NCBI GenBank assembly: GCA_028293625.1
Contig: JAQGOL010000029.1
Location: 62,001 to 126,000 of the forward strand
Origin: Chthoniobacteraceae bacterium
GTDB lineage: Bacteria > Verrucomicrobiota > Verrucomicrobiia > Chthoniobacterales > Chthoniobacteraceae
DNA: 64,000 nucleotides
Reading direction: 5' to 3'
The first letter of the stretch is position 1, and each line of letters opens with the position of its first letter. The position numbers and the translations under genes are program-made. Positions 10,501 to 19,189 of this stretch are shown in pieces. Below the pieces are notes generated by a model. The model had not been told where the DNA came from and searched no databases. It was given only the letters and a program-made list of their open reading frames with translations.

Positions 10501-10883
10501 AGTTTGACCTGAGCTATTACAACACATTGACGACCTGGATCGATCTGGATGCGTTGTTTGCCGCTTTCGCACTGACCCGCGCTGATCTGGGTGACTCAGA
10601 AAAAGTCGCCACCGCCATCCGCGCGCTGGCCGCCAAGATGCCAACCTATATCACGCTCAAAGAAGTGAAAAAGCGGTGGGGCCATGGCCAGGAAGATATC
10701 TTTCCCGTCACCCAATTTGAAAAGCTATGGGGCGACATGTCGGCTCTGAGCGAAATTGATTCGCGTTTTGTGGTGGTTCCTCGATTGCGCGGGCAACAGT
10801 TAAAAGATCAGGCGCAGCTCGACGGCTGGCTGCGCGATGGATCGGCCGCGTATGTCGAGTCGCTCTGCGAATGGGGCGGTTGA
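7560..10883 (+). CDS. Fusion protein: FKP-type GHMP sugar kinase plus UDPGP-family pyrophosphorylase
   Basis: In this 1107-residue cytoplasmic protein, residues 1-170 are a helical region I do not recognise. About 180-590 matches the kinase half of L-fucokinase/[16 protein letters not shown] (181-193), [11 protein letters not shown], a degenerate phosphate loop [12 protein letters not shown] (313-324, normally GSGLGTSS), [15 protein letters not shown] (370-384) and [10 protein letters not shown] (527-536, normally GAGGGG). About 730-1060 resembles eukaryotic-type UDP-sugar pyrophosphorylases: [14 protein letters not shown], then [14 protein letters not shown] and [13 protein letters not shown] (918-930), equivalent to the UGP PPGHGD and NIDNLGA blocks. 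A kinase and a pyrophosphorylase in one chain would turn a free sugar into an NDP-sugar. The degenerate phosphate loop leaves kinase activity uncertain. It directly follows the GalU-like gene. Confidence 0.75.
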   Translation: MISRLIAIITAADAATRNRSLEEICTAASFEELLAECDALEEFRHRSENLYERVRAIFFLHAIHRFHLPARAQLSLNGLVPFEGHEHLLQRRFEEAIELFLSTQRAAGPSDALSSALAAAYYRLAFQTLANQVRRSVRSVRGNQWMFRMGHPKDQPLRIRRELLAAHPIDGSYPVLREKTPVRMDLTHSGWSDIFFLGMDYPEGARVLNVSIDLAVHGRDAAPQPPVSAWLRVIEEPVLRLVSVDLGARADISNLAEVFDFAKDYLGLLKAAVIASGLVPPGIEGSGKSLGDLLEQMLGPGRGLELVSSVNDIPKGSRLAVSTNLLAALISVLMRATGQAESLTGSLREEERRLVLARALLGEWLGGSGGGWQDSGGVWPGIKLIEGVAAQPGDVEVSRGRLMPAHHVFTRSEISEDSRRKLQDSLVLVHGGMAQNVGPILEMVTEKYLLRCKAEWEGRQEALGILDRILDALRDGDIPKVGAVTTRNFEGPIQTIIPWASTYYTEQLIEKVRAEFGTDFWGFWMLGGMSGGGMGFIFAPDRKAEAQQRLQAIMSATKRELQHALPFAMEPVVYDFAINENGTFADLLEGAESLMPPAYYTLTVPDLLRQELRTLSPLRRAELDKFGAACRTKPELRGMVQTLFDVMLPKGKAESGDQQTLGALLESHGFDPKLHDQIRGQLREGRIGLAQNRLPANAVIEDVRPEDVVHHAYPADSGPYSDIGLAALRDGEVAVISLAAGAGSRWTQGAGVVKALHPFSKLSGRHRTFIETHLAKSRRISRMAGTAVPHIFTTSYLTHEPTAEFLARQKNYGYEGPLILSPGKSVGLRMVPTERDLRFAWEEISQQLLDEQQQKVRESLRAALINWARSAGEASDYTDNLPLQCLHPVGHWYEVANLFRNGVLANLLAERPQTRWLLLHNIDTLGANLDPSLLGRHIQSGAGLTFEMIGRRLEDRGGGLARVNGQVRLVEGLAMPNEHAEFDLSYYNTLTTWIDLDALFAAFALTRADLGDSEKVATAIRALAAKMPTYITLKEVKKRWGHGQEDIFPVTQFEKLWGDMSALSEIDSRFVVVPRLRGQQLKDQAQLDGWLRDGSAAYVESLCEWGG

Positions 10884-10930
10884 TCTCGGCGGATCAATTC
10901 GCTCGGAGGATAAATCGTGGCGCCGGGGCG

Positions 10931-12649
10931 TCACTTCTCGCCCTGAGGTTTTCGATCCATCGCCTTCGCTTTTTCAAGGTTCTGTCGCGCCAGGGTATCC
11001 GTTGGATCGAGCTTCAGCGCTATCTCCAGATGCTTGATCGCAGCCTCGCTGTCGCCGGCCGTGATCAGCAGCCAGCCGAGGTTATTCTGCAATTGTGCGT
11101 TTTCAGGATCCAGTTCCACCGCTTGTTTGGTCGCTTCCAACGCCTTTGGTAAATCGTTTTGGCGCAGGAACATTTCGGCAAGAGTCGTGTATGCACGCGG
11201 GATTTTCGGGTTGTCCGAGATCGCTTGCTTTAAGTGTTGCCGCGCTTCAACCACACGTCCGGACATGAGGAGGGCAACCGCCAGTTCAGTGCGGACTTCG
11301 GCATCACTGGGATCGGCTTTAAGCAACGCCTTATTAAGCGCGATCTTATCAGCCAGCGCCCAGGTTTGGAAATAATCCTTGGATAACAGATCGAAGTCAG
11401 CCGGGTTGCGCGGCAATAACTGGAGCCATAGCTCACCCATCTCATCCGAACTCTGGAGTCCATAAATGACACGCTTGGGCACTGGATTTGGATTTCGCAC
11501 ATTGCCGGCTGAGTTGTCGTAAGTGTAGCGCATCCGCAATGTGCTCCCTTTTGGAAGAACCAGGGGAGTCGCGTAACGGTAGTCGCCTTGCCAGTTGAAA
11601 TCCCATTGCCTGATGGAAATCAGCTCCTGCTTTGTGCCGTCGGGAAGTTCGGCCCAGCCATGCACTTCCTTGCCAAGGTAATGAAGGTGCGGAAGGAGGC
11701 CCAGTAACTCAACTTCAACCGGCAGTTTATAGGACGATTCGATCGCGTAATCGGTCGTTCCTGCCGGGATGTCGATCTCAACGGAACGAAGCAATAGCCG
11801 GAACGCCTTTCGCGTCGGGGGTTGATCAGTAAAATAAAGCGCGACGCTGGCCTGGATTTTTTCCGGTTTGCCAGTCGGGCGCATGTGAAGTTGCAAAACA
11901 ATGTCCGTGCTCTTTCGAAGCACCTCCGTCAGGCCGGCGGGCGCTTCCAAAGTCCGTTTGCCTGGCTGCCAGCTAAAAAACATCCCATCCGGCGTCCTCG
12001 CGCCCTGGCCCGCGTTCATCCCTGGGAATCCCGGCTCGTCCTGGCGGGCCGCACGCCGGCGGGCCTCTCCGGTATCGTCAAACAGGATGAATGCATGATG
12101 GACGGCACCTCTTACGTTGGGTCGAAACTCGACCGCGCGTAAGTATCGATTTCCCGGGACAACCTGGGGGATCACGAAGTTGCGATAGACGTCCTTGCCG
12201 CCAGCGGGGAGGGTATACGGCTCAGGCATGGCGAGCAGCAGATCCGGCTCGCCTAGCTGCCAGTCATCGCTCCACTGCGGCTTTACCTTTAACTCCGAAG
12301 CGATGCCTTCCGGGGCACCTCCTTTGCGCCAATTTTCGATCAGATCAATTTGCGCGGCGGTGAGGCGGCGTTCGCCAACAAACGCGCCATGGCCGGCTTC
12401 CGGCGGCCAGGGCGGCATATAACGACTCGCCGTCACATGAGCCAGCAGCTTCGCCCGCTTTTTCACCTCCTCATACGTTGCGAGGCTAAACGGAGCGTCT
12501 CCTCCCGGATGATGGCATACCACACATTCCTCGAAAATGATCGGCGCGATATCACGGTTGAATGTCGGCGATTTCCCCGGCGGCGGGCTTTTTGCATGGA
12601 CGGCAATTTCGAAGAACATCCATGCAACCAAAGCAAGCCGCCAACTCAT
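10931..12649 (-). CDS. Cytochrome c / PHM-like copper monooxygenase / TPR fusion, secreted
   Basis: In this 572-residue exported protein, a signal peptide (1-19) is followed by a single c-haem motif CVVCHH (42-47) in a cytochrome-like domain. Residues 150-415 carry both copper sites of peptidylglycine alpha-hydroxylating monooxygenase: HH 184-185 and H255 (CuH type), then HLH 321-323 and Met404 in SSDEMGELW (CuM type; PHM has HTH and SSDEM). Residues 430-560 contain three TPR units (for example LDPENAQLQNNLGWLLITAG). PHM-type enzymes use O2 and two coppers to hydroxylate a C-H bond; the substrate here is unknown. ATG 12649 was chosen because it overlaps the upstream redoxin stop (ATGA) and has GAGGAA just before it; a start seven codons earlier lies inside the redoxin gene. 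Confidence 0.8.
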   Translation of the reverse strand: MSWRLALVAWMFFEIAVHAKSPPPGKSPTFNRDIAPIIFEECVVCHHPGGDAPFSLATYEEVKKRAKLLAHVTASRYMPPWPPEAGHGAFVGERRLTAAQIDLIENWRKGGAPEGIASELKVKPQWSDDWQLGEPDLLLAMPEPYTLPAGGKDVYRNFVIPQVVPGNRYLRAVEFRPNVRGAVHHAFILFDDTGEARRRAARQDEPGFPGMNAGQGARTPDGMFFSWQPGKRTLEAPAGLTEVLRKSTDIVLQLHMRPTGKPEKIQASVALYFTDQPPTRKAFRLLLRSVEIDIPAGTTDYAIESSYKLPVEVELLGLLPHLHYLGKEVHGWAELPDGTKQELISIRQWDFNWQGDYRYATPLVLPKGSTLRMRYTYDNSAGNVRNPNPVPKRVIYGLQSSDEMGELWLQLLPRNPADFDLLSKDYFQTWALADKIALNKALLKADPSDAEVRTELAVALLMSGRVVEARQHLKQAISDNPKIPRAYTTLAEMFLRQNDLPKALEATKQAVELDPENAQLQNNLGWLLITAGDSEAAIKHLEIALKLDPTDTLARQNLEKAKAMDRKPQGEK

Positions 12650-13293
12650 TTCACTTCCTCGATAAAACATCCGAGTGCGGGCTCTGAAGCGGGTGTCACC
12701 GGTTGTCCCGCGAGCGCCTGCTTTAACGCTGTTTGAAGATCGTATACTGTTGGTTCCGGCCTCGCTTTTCCAAAATCGACATACCGATTATCGAGGCGTC
12801 CGTGATAGAGCAGTTTGCCGTTTGGCCTGAAAACCGCCGCTTCCGGCGTCACACAAACGCGCGATTTCTTTGAGAAGATATGTTGAGGATCGCAAAACGC
12901 CTCCAATGGATAATTGAATCTGTTGAGATGCTCGCGGATTGCGGCGGCCGATTCGTCGGCGCCGGGATAGACAAGGTAAAAAACAACGCCAAGCGGCGCG
13001 AATTTCTCGGACAAACTCCGGATCTCCGGGGCGTAGGTATTGGAAATAGGGCAATCTGTCCGGGTGAAAACAAAAGCCAGCAATTTCGCGGTCGAATCAC
13101 GGAAGGGGTCTGCCGGCTGCCCGTTTAGATCGAGCAGGATCGGCACTTTTAACGGAGGCCGCTTTTGGCCGGCCTCGCCCTGAAAGGAGGTCAGCAGCAA
13201 AGCGCAAACAACGCCGAGTAAAGACGATATCCGCGGATGGTTCTTCTGGAGGCGGTAAGAGAAAGGCAAGGGGTCGGAAATGTTAAATTGCAA
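12646..13293 (-). CDS. Exported redoxin-domain (AhpC/TSA-like) protein
   Basis: The 215-residue thioredoxin-fold protein has an N-terminal hydrophobic segment (SSLLGVVCALLLTSF) that should export it. The core has FTRTDCPISNTYAPEI, where a single active Cys is followed by PIS instead of the CxxC of disulfide reductases. A second Cys (EAFCDPQHIFSKKSRVCV) might resolve it. No ATG is available at the 5' end: TTG 13293 and TTG 13269 are both possible, so the start is uncertain. The stop overlaps the copper monooxygenase start (ATGA), so the two proteins are translationally coupled and probably act together, for example in thiol, peroxide or copper redox chemistry. That role is inference. Confidence 0.75.
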   Translation of the reverse strand: MQFNISDPLPFSYRLQKNHPRISSLLGVVCALLLTSFQGEAGQKRPPLKVPILLDLNGQPADPFRDSTAKLLAFVFTRTDCPISNTYAPEIRSLSEKFAPLGVVFYLVYPGADESAAAIREHLNRFNYPLEAFCDPQHIFSKKSRVCVTPEAAVFRPNGKLLYHGRLDNRYVDFGKARPEPTVYDLQTALKQALAGQPVTPASEPALGCFIEEVK

Positions 13294-13487
13294 TATAGGG
13301 CGCGCGACGGCTCCGAGCCCGGTCGACGTCGCCGCGACTAGGCAGATTCCGGCTTCCCTCAGACGATTGATCGCCTGCTTGATTTAAAGCGCATTAAGTT
13401 TCAGGCGAAAACTTGTTTTTGCTGGTCCGGAAAGCTTTTGCGAATCGACAAACAGCTCTCGTCTTTCCGGAGTTTCGCGATTTTTAC

Positions 13488-13523
13488 AAAAAAGCCCGCC
13501 GCATGGGATCCCATGCGGCGGGC
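13488..13523 (-). terminator. Rho-independent terminator of the porin gene
   Basis: A perfect 30-nt palindrome (13494-13523, arms built on GCCCGCCGCATGGG) lies 30 bases past the porin stop. It is followed, on the reverse strand, by six T residues (A tract 13488-13493 on the plus strand). This is a strong intrinsic terminator. Confidence 0.9.
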
Positions 13524-13553
13524 CTGATATAACCTAACCGTGATCGGTGCGCG

Positions 13554-15026
13554 CTAGAAGTTGATGGTTGCCTGGAGGTAACCAAAGTCGGCGTCGTCGG
13601 ACGGACCGGTATCGGCAAGATAGCTGCCGGCGAAGAAATGGCTGTAGCCCGCTTGAACCTGGAGCCATTTTGTCGCATTCCAGGTGACGACGAAATCGAC
13701 TTCCTGTCCGGCGAAGTTGCTTGCATTGCGAGCCGCTGGGGTAAGCGGACGGACCGGGGTAAGGCCATTGGCGCGGTACCAAAAGTCGTCGGTGCTGGCC
13801 AGCCAAAATGCATGGTAGTCGAGCTGGGCGGTCACCGATTTTACCGGAGAAACGCGCAGGCTGATCATCGGGTTGTGCATGTTCTGCCACGAAAACAGAT
13901 CCATAATTCCATAGAACTTGTGGTTGGTCGGAAAGAGGTTCTGGAAAGTCTCGCTATCGTTGTCCGCGGGATCCTTGTCTCCGGTGGCGAAGTTGTATTC
14001 GGCCCACAGCCGCGGTTTCCAGGCCGAATCAAAGTTGTAACCCGCGCCGGCATGAACGGCAAACGCGCTAAGTGCCTGATCAAACACCTCGCCGTTTTGA
14101 TAAGCGCCTTCAACTTCGAACTCGAACCCGTGAAGCTTCTTCGGATTTCCTTTAACCCGGCCGCCATAAGTGCCGAAACTGGAGTGCTGGGCAAGGAGAC
14201 CGGCTCCTTTGGGCTGGATAGTCGGGACGGCGCCTTGAAGGCTCGCCGTGGTGCCGTTGGCCTGGCTAAGCCAGAGGGCGTAAAGCTCGAGCGATCCAAA
14301 GGCCAGATCGCCCATCGTAAAGTAAGCGCCGCTGAAGATCTGCTCGCGATCGTTTTCGTTCCCATTAAACAAGTCAGACTTGTTGAACTCATCGCGTCTG
14401 ATCACCACAACGGAAGAGGCAAAAAGGTCGAGTTGCCAGGTAGGCGCTTTCCAGGAAAGTTTCGCGGCATCAAAGGTGCGTCCGAAGTTATTCCAGTCAA
14501 AGCCGCCAATGAGCCGTTCATCTCCATAGCTCAGAAGCTGGCGGCCGGCTTTCAATGTGAGCGGAAACGATTTCGGATTGCCAATTTCAATGTAAGCCTG
14601 GCGTAAATCGAAGTTATCGTCACCTTCCGCGGCCAGCGCGCCCGGGATGTTCGGGCGATCGGACTCAAACTCACGGGAGTCCTGGCCTTGGGCGTAAATC
14701 CTAAGCCACGGAGTCGCTTTGACCAGGACGCCTACGCGGAACCGCTGAAGCAGCCATGTGTCATCGGTAAACGAGTTGAGGCTGTCGTCAAAATCGAAGT
14801 TGTTATTGCGCACTTCAATCCGCAGGCGTTCCTGCACATCGAAGCAGATTCTGCCGTCCAGGAAACAGAGCGGGTTCGCTTCGGGCGCTTTTTCAATGAT
14901 GGCTTTTGTTTCTTTGCCATCGGCGGGTTTAACAATGTCGCCGGCCACTCCGGCTAGCGCGCTGCCTGCAAGGAGCGCGGCAGCCAGGGTATTTCGATGA
15001 GGAACAGGGTGGTATTTTGGAAGCAT
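13554..15026 (-). CDS. Outer-membrane porin, alginate-export (AlgE) family
   Basis: The 490-residue barrel has an N-terminal signal peptide (NTLAAALLAGSALAGVAG), then the family hallmarks: ICFDVQERLRIEVRNNNFDF, a WLRIYAQGQDSREF strand, and AGRQLLSYGDERLIGGFDWN with its conserved RQ...GDxRL block. The C-terminus is YLQATINF, a BAM-type final strand ending in Phe. The family (PF13372) includes AlgE but also many porins of other or unknown substrate. It lies downstream of the nitrate-type ABC genes on the same strand with a 158-base gap and ends in a strong terminator, so it could be the last gene of that transcript and serve as its outer-membrane entry route. That link is inference. Confidence 0.8.
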   Translation of the reverse strand: MLPKYHPVPHRNTLAAALLAGSALAGVAGDIVKPADGKETKAIIEKAPEANPLCFLDGRICFDVQERLRIEVRNNNFDFDDSLNSFTDDTWLLQRFRVGVLVKATPWLRIYAQGQDSREFESDRPNIPGALAAEGDDNFDLRQAYIEIGNPKSFPLTLKAGRQLLSYGDERLIGGFDWNNFGRTFDAAKLSWKAPTWQLDLFASSVVVIRRDEFNKSDLFNGNENDREQIFSGAYFTMGDLAFGSLELYALWLSQANGTTASLQGAVPTIQPKGAGLLAQHSSFGTYGGRVKGNPKKLHGFEFEVEGAYQNGEVFDQALSAFAVHAGAGYNFDSAWKPRLWAEYNFATGDKDPADNDSETFQNLFPTNHKFYGIMDLFSWQNMHNPMISLRVSPVKSVTAQLDYHAFWLASTDDFWYRANGLTPVRPLTPAARNASNFAGQEVDFVVTWNATKWLQVQAGYSHFFAGSYLADTGPSDDADFGYLQATINF

Positions 15027-15184
15027 GGGTGGTTGTTGGTTGGAAATAGCCCCGGAATAATTTGCCTGGTGCCGATTGACAGGCAGCCCAATCAGGGCGC
15101 GGAGTAGCGCGGCGCTGAGTGGACAGCGTCGGAGAGCAAGTGATCCTGCCGTTAGGTTTAAACCGGGAAAACGGCGCCTCTCGA

Positions 15185-16042
15185 TCAGACCGAAATCGAG
15201 GCACTCTTTGGAGCGGGCGGCGGCGCGGGTGCAACCGGCGCGCTTACTTGCTGAACCGGCTTTTTCTTGTGGGCGTGGATCTCAAGAAACTCGATAAGAT
15301 GTTCCCGGAGCCGGTAGTAGTCCGGATGTTCCATGACAGCCTGGCGTTCGCGAGGGCGGGGGAAGTTGATTTCGAGAATATCGCCTACTTCAGCCTCCGG
15401 ACCGTCAGTCATCATGACGATGCGATCGGATAAAAAGAGAGCTTCATCGACATCATGAGTAACCATAACGGCGGTCTTTTTGTCCCTGCGCCAGAGTTCA
15501 ATCAGGACTTGCTGAAGTTCGAACCGGGTCAGTGAATCGAGCATCCCAAAAGGTTCATCGAGCAACAACATCTTGGGCGAGAGTGCAAAGGCGCGCGCGA
15601 TGCCAACCCGCTGGCGCATTCCGCCGGAAAGTTCAGCTGGCCTTTTATGCATGGAGTCACCAAGCCCGACGATTGTCAGGTAATACTCGGCGATTTGTTC
15701 CCGCTCCTGGCGTGATGCCGTGTAGAAGACCTGGTTGATTCCCAGCATGACGTTTTCAAACGCAGTCATCCATGGCAACAGGCAGGGCGATTGAAAGACC
15801 ACTCCACGGTCGGGGCCGGGGCCGGTGATTTCCTTGCCTGCCAGGACAATGACTCCTTCGGTGACTTCACTAAGGCCAGCGATCATGGAAAGCACGGTCG
15901 ATTTGCCACAGCCCGAATGTCCAATCAGGCAGATGAATTCGCCCTGGCTTACTTTGAGGTTGAAGTCCTTTACAATAATGGCGGGCCCCTTGGGCGTGGA
16001 ATAGCTTTTACTAAGCTTGGAAAGTTCGAGATAATGGCTCAT
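15185..16042 (-). CDS. Nitrate/nitrite-type ABC transporter ATPase (NrtD-like)
   Basis: The 285-residue ABC ATPase energises uptake with the permease encoded upstream. Visible motifs are Walker [11 protein letters not shown]-loop region [11 protein letters not shown], signature LSGGMRQR, Walker [13 protein letters not shown] and switch His in [12 protein letters not shown]. The element [11 protein letters not shown] and the extra C-terminal section are typical of the nitrate/sulfonate/taurine group. The tail after about residue 260 is Pro/Ala-rich ([12 protein letters not shown]) and probably disordered. A second ATPase gene ends 24 bases upstream, so the transporter probably uses a heterodimer of ATPases, as in cyanobacterial NrtCD, but here without the extra substrate-binding domain of NrtC. 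Confidence 0.88.
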   Translation of the reverse strand: MSHYLELSKLSKSYSTPKGPAIIVKDFNLKVSQGEFICLIGHSGCGKSTVLSMIAGLSEVTEGVIVLAGKEITGPGPDRGVVFQSPCLLPWMTAFENVMLGINQVFYTASRQEREQIAEYYLTIVGLGDSMHKRPAELSGGMRQRVGIARAFALSPKMLLLDEPFGMLDSLTRFELQQVLIELWRRDKKTAVMVTHDVDEALFLSDRIVMMTDGPEAEVGDILEINFPRPRERQAVMEHPDYYRLREHLIEFLEIHAHKKKPVQQVSAPVAPAPPPAPKSASISV

Positions 16043-16066
16043 CGGGAATGCGGATATTGAAGGCGC

Positions 16067-16981
16067 TTAGCCCAGTTCAATCGTTTCGCGTTTTTCTTCG
16101 GCGCGACGTTTCGGAGCGCGCCTTGCGAACATCGGAGGCCGGGCGACGTTCAGGTCTTCGGGAATGAGATCCGGGAGGACAAGCTTGCGTGAAATAACCA
16201 GCTTCGGTTTGCCGCCCTCGCCAAGAAGGTAACCAATGACTTTGCGCCTGATCTCTTTGTAGCGAGGATCGTGATTGATCGCTTTGCGATCGCGCGGACG
16301 CGGAATGTCGACGGCAACTGAGGGCCCCAGTGTCGCGCCGGGGCCCGCGCTCAGCGGGATGATGCGATCGGCCAAAAGAATGCCTTCATCCACATCGTTG
16401 GTAATGAGAACGACCGTCCGTTTTTCCTGCTCCCATATCCGCACAATCTCATCCTGAAGCGTGGCGCGTGTAAGTGCGTCGAGCGCGCCGAGCGGCTCAT
16501 CCAGAAGAAGGATCTGCGGTTCGGCGGCCAGCGCCCGCGCCACTGATACCCGCTGCCGCATGCCTCCGCTTAGTTCACCCGGCTTCTTGTCGCGTGCCGG
16601 CGTGAGGTTGACCATCGCTATATATTTCTCGGTGTGCGCCCGCTTCTTCTCTTTCACCCAGTTCGGGAATATCTGGTCTACGGCGAGATAGATGTTTTCA
16701 AAGACCGTAAGCCACGGCAGCAGTGAATAGTTCTGAAATACCACGCCCCGGTCCGGTCCTGGCTCAGTAATTGGCACGTCTTTCAGTTTGACCGTGCCGC
16801 TGTCAGCCTGGAGGAGCCCGGCAATCAACGAAATCAGTGTCGTTTTGCCCGCACCGGAATAACCGACAATGGCGACAAACTCGCCTTGGGCGATTTCAAG
16901 ATTGATGTCGCGGAGCACATTGGTGCGTTTGTCACGGGGGCCGAAGCCTTTGTTGACGTTCTTTAATTGCAGGAATGGCAT
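16067..16981 (-). CDS. Second nitrate/nitrite-type ABC transporter ATPase (NrtC/NrtD-like)
   Basis: This 304-residue ATPase is paralogous to its downstream neighbour. Motifs are GYSGAGKTT (Walker A; Ala and Gly replace the usual GC), [26 protein letters not shown] and LLLDEPLGALD. The switch region reads LITNDVDEGILLADR: the conserved H-loop histidine is Asn here, so this subunit may be the catalytically weaker member of a heterodimer whose partner keeps His. The last 50 residues are basic (FARRAPKRRAEEKRE). ATG 16981 was taken because it begins 4 bases after the permease stop; an in-frame start ten codons upstream would overlap the permease. Confidence 0.87.
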   Translation of the reverse strand: MPFLQLKNVNKGFGPRDKRTNVLRDINLEIAQGEFVAIVGYSGAGKTTLISLIAGLLQADSGTVKLKDVPITEPGPDRGVVFQNYSLLPWLTVFENIYLAVDQIFPNWVKEKKRAHTEKYIAMVNLTPARDKKPGELSGGMRQRVSVARALAAEPQILLLDEPLGALDALTRATLQDEIVRIWEQEKRTVVLITNDVDEGILLADRIIPLSAGPGATLGPSVAVDIPRPRDRKAINHDPRYKEIRRKVIGYLLGEGGKPKLVISRKLVLPDLIPEDLNVARPPMFARRAPKRRAEEKRETIELG

Positions 16982-16985
16982 GGGA

Positions 16986-17879
16986 TCAGATCGTTTTGAA
17001 GCGGGCTTCAACCATGCTCATGAGCCGGTCCAGCGCGTAACCGATGATGCCGATTGTCAGGATGCAAAGGATGATGTGGGCGTAACTCAGCGCGTTGTAT
17101 TGCTGCCAGAGAAAGCCTCCGATGCCGGGCCGGCCCGTGAGCATCTCGGCGGCGACAATGACTAGCCACGCTATGCCGAGCGAGAGTCTGAAGCCGGTGA
17201 ACATGTAGGGGAGCGTGGCGGGCACCAATACTTTAAAGAGTGTCTTGGAACGCGAGAGCTTAAGCACCCGGGCCACGTTAATGTAATCCTGTGGAATGGC
17301 ACGGACCCCGACCGCGGTATTCAAAACCGTGGGCCACATCGAGCAGATCGCGATGGTAAAGATGGCGGCCAGTTCCGAGGCCGTATAGGTGACGTTTTCT
17401 GCAAACGGGATGTGAACGGTAAACTTGGCGCTCAGAAAAAGCACCATGCCAAGAGGGAGCCATGCCAGCGGCGACACGGGCCGCAGGATCTGGATGATCG
17501 GGTCGAAGATTTTGGTAAACGTCTTGGAAAGACCAAGGCAGAACCCGATCGGCGTGCCTAACAGGAGCGCGATGAAGTAACCCTGCGCCACGAGCTTCAG
17601 AGAAAGCCAGGTAAAACGCAGCATCCCCTGGTCGAGTTCGCCCCGTTTTTCAAATGGCTTGATTACATACGGCTTGCTGGCGGCCCATGTCTCAGCGGGC
17701 GTGGGGAGATCTTCCGAGAGCCCGACGCGCTTGGTCACCGTGACCATGTCGCCAAAGTCATCTTTGACCGTGCTGCTGATTTCCCTGCCCGAGATGCAAT
17801 ACCAGATGAGGACGCAGAGTCCGATGCCGATCAGCGGGAAGACAAAGGTGTCGATGCGGAAACGTTTAATCCAGTCCAT
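16986..17879 (-). CDS. Nitrate/nitrite-type ABC transporter permease (NrtB-like)
   Basis: This 297-residue inner-membrane protein is of the binding-protein-dependent permease family (BPD_transp_1). It has one N-terminal helix (FPLIGIGLCVLIWYCIS), a periplasmic stretch of about 60 residues, then five or so helices including KLVAQGYFIALLLGTPIGF and AAIFTIAICSMWPTVLNTA. The cytoplasmic coupling loop contains VARVLKLSRSKTLFKVLVPATLPYMF, cut here into its recognisable EAA-like pattern (ARVL...G-like turn...LPATLP). The gene lies between the binding-protein gene and the two ATPase genes with 4-6 base gaps, the normal order for an nrtABCD-like operon. Confidence 0.87.
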   Translation of the reverse strand: MDWIKRFRIDTFVFPLIGIGLCVLIWYCISGREISSTVKDDFGDMVTVTKRVGLSEDLPTPAETWAASKPYVIKPFEKRGELDQGMLRFTWLSLKLVAQGYFIALLLGTPIGFCLGLSKTFTKIFDPIIQILRPVSPLAWLPLGMVLFLSAKFTVHIPFAENVTYTASELAAIFTIAICSMWPTVLNTAVGVRAIPQDYINVARVLKLSRSKTLFKVLVPATLPYMFTGFRLSLGIAWLVIVAAEMLTGRPGIGGFLWQQYNALSYAHIILCILTIGIIGYALDRLMSMVEARFKTI

Positions 17880-17884
17880 ATCAG

Positions 17885-19189
17885 TTAACCTTTCAATGTG
17901 TTGACTTCGAAGCTCTTCGCGTAGGCTTCACAGTCGGCTTTGGGATCGAATATTTTGCCGTCAAAAAAAGTTTCCGGTTTATCATCCAGGCCGCCGTGTT
18001 TGAATCCGATCTCTTTCATCGCTTCCTCGTAGATGTCGGCGCGCAGGACTTGTTTGGCGACCTTCTCGTATTCGGGTGCGCCCTCGACAAAACCCCAGCG
18101 GCGAAACTGCGTCAGCCACCATTTGCCGAACTTGGGCTGCGGATAGTTGGTGCCGCGATCGCTGAAGATCATGTAGTTGGGATCCTTGATCTTGCGGCCA
18201 TCGCCCATGTCGTACTTTCCTTGCAACCGAGGAAGCAGGATGTCGGGCGGACAGTTGATATAGGTCGGGGCGCTGACGATTTTGGCTTGCTCGGCGCGAT
18301 TCTCCATCTTGTCGAGCCAGAGGCTCGCTTCATGCAGCGCTTTAAGGACTGCCTTCACGGACTTGGGATTTTGTTCAGCGAACTCAGCTGTAAAAGCGCA
18401 CACTTTCTCGGGATGATCTTTCCAGATGTTCTGTGTATTGATCGCCGTGTATCCGCTGCCATCGGCGATGGCGCGCGCATTCCACGGTTCGCCCACACAG
18501 AAGCCATCCATCTTGCCGACCTTCATATTCGCCACCATTTGCGGAGGGGGAATGGTAATCAGCGAAATATCCGCATTGCCGCCTTGCGCATCACCCGGGT
18601 TGATTCCGCCGGCGGCGAGATAATAGCGCATCCACATTGCGTGGGTGCCTGTGGGGAAAGTCATCGCGAAGGTCATTGGCGTGCCGGCGGCCTTGGCGGC
18701 ATCGGCATAGGCTTTTAGCGCCTTGGGATCTTCCTTCACTTTGCCTGCAAGCTCCTTCTTCAAGGTAATTGCCTGGCCGTTGCGATTAAGTATCCACGGC
18801 GCAATCATCGGTTTTTTAGGTGAACCAGCCAGACCCATACTCGATGCGAGCGGCATGCCTAACAACATGTGCGTGGCCTGGTTGTCGCCGGTGGAAAGGG
18901 AGTCACGGATCGCCGCCCAGTTGGCGCCTTTGGCAACCGTGGAATCGATGCCGTATTTTTTAAACAACCCTTTTTCGTGGGCGATGATGATCGGCGAACA
19001 ATCGGTCAGCGCGATGATGCCGAATTTCATGGTGGCCGTCTCCGGCGCGTCGCTCGCATAGAGACTGCCAACCCAGCCTTGCGGCAATCCGCCAAGCAGC
19101 CCGGTGGCGCCGAGCGCCTTGACGGTGTTGGAGAGAAAACGCCGGCGGTTCAGGCAGGAAGCCGGTGCGGAATCAAAAGGGTTATTCAT
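17885..19189 (-). CDS. Nitrate-type ABC transporter substrate-binding protein (NrtA-like), Tat-exported
   Basis: The 434-residue binding protein has a twin-arginine signal (NRRRFLSNTVKALGATGLLGG). The mature part follows the NrtA/CmpA pattern: FGIIALTDCSPIIIAHEKGLF at the start, HMLLGMPLASS, AMTFPTGTHAMWMRYYLA and MKVGKMDGFCVGEPW. In cyanobacterial NrtA/CmpA these blocks line the nitrate or bicarbonate pocket, so nitrate or nitrite is most likely, with bicarbonate the alternative. It is the first gene of the transporter operon; about 70 bases upstream there is a sigma-54-like element. No nitrate or nitrite reductase is in the window. Confidence 0.85.
   Translation of the reverse strand: MNNPFDSAPASCLNRRRFLSNTVKALGATGLLGGLPQGWVGSLYASDAPETATMKFGIIALTDCSPIIIAHEKGLFKKYGIDSTVAKGANWAAIRDSLSTGDNQATHMLLGMPLASSMGLAGSPKKPMIAPWILNRNGQAITLKKELAGKVKEDPKALKAYADAAKAAGTPMTFAMTFPTGTHAMWMRYYLAAGGINPGDAQGGNADISLITIPPPQMVANMKVGKMDGFCVGEPWNARAIADGSGYTAINTQNIWKDHPEKVCAFTAEFAEQNPKSVKAVLKALHEASLWLDKMENRAEQAKIVSAPTYINCPPDILLPRLQGKYDMGDGRKIKDPNYMIFSDRGTNYPQPKFGKWWLTQFRRWGFVEGAPEYEKVAKQVLRADIYEEAMKEIGFKHGGLDDKPETFFDGKIFDPKADCEAYAKSFEVNTLKG

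Noticed and set aside
7560-10883. Frameshifted pair of separate kinase and pyrophosphorylase genes
   Set aside because: The frame is open throughout, with family motifs in both halves in the same frame, so a true fusion is the simpler reading.
13494-13523. 30-nt perfect palindrome as a possible regulator or recombination site
   Set aside because: Its position just after the porin stop and the adjoining T run on the reverse strand are fully explained by an intrinsic terminator.
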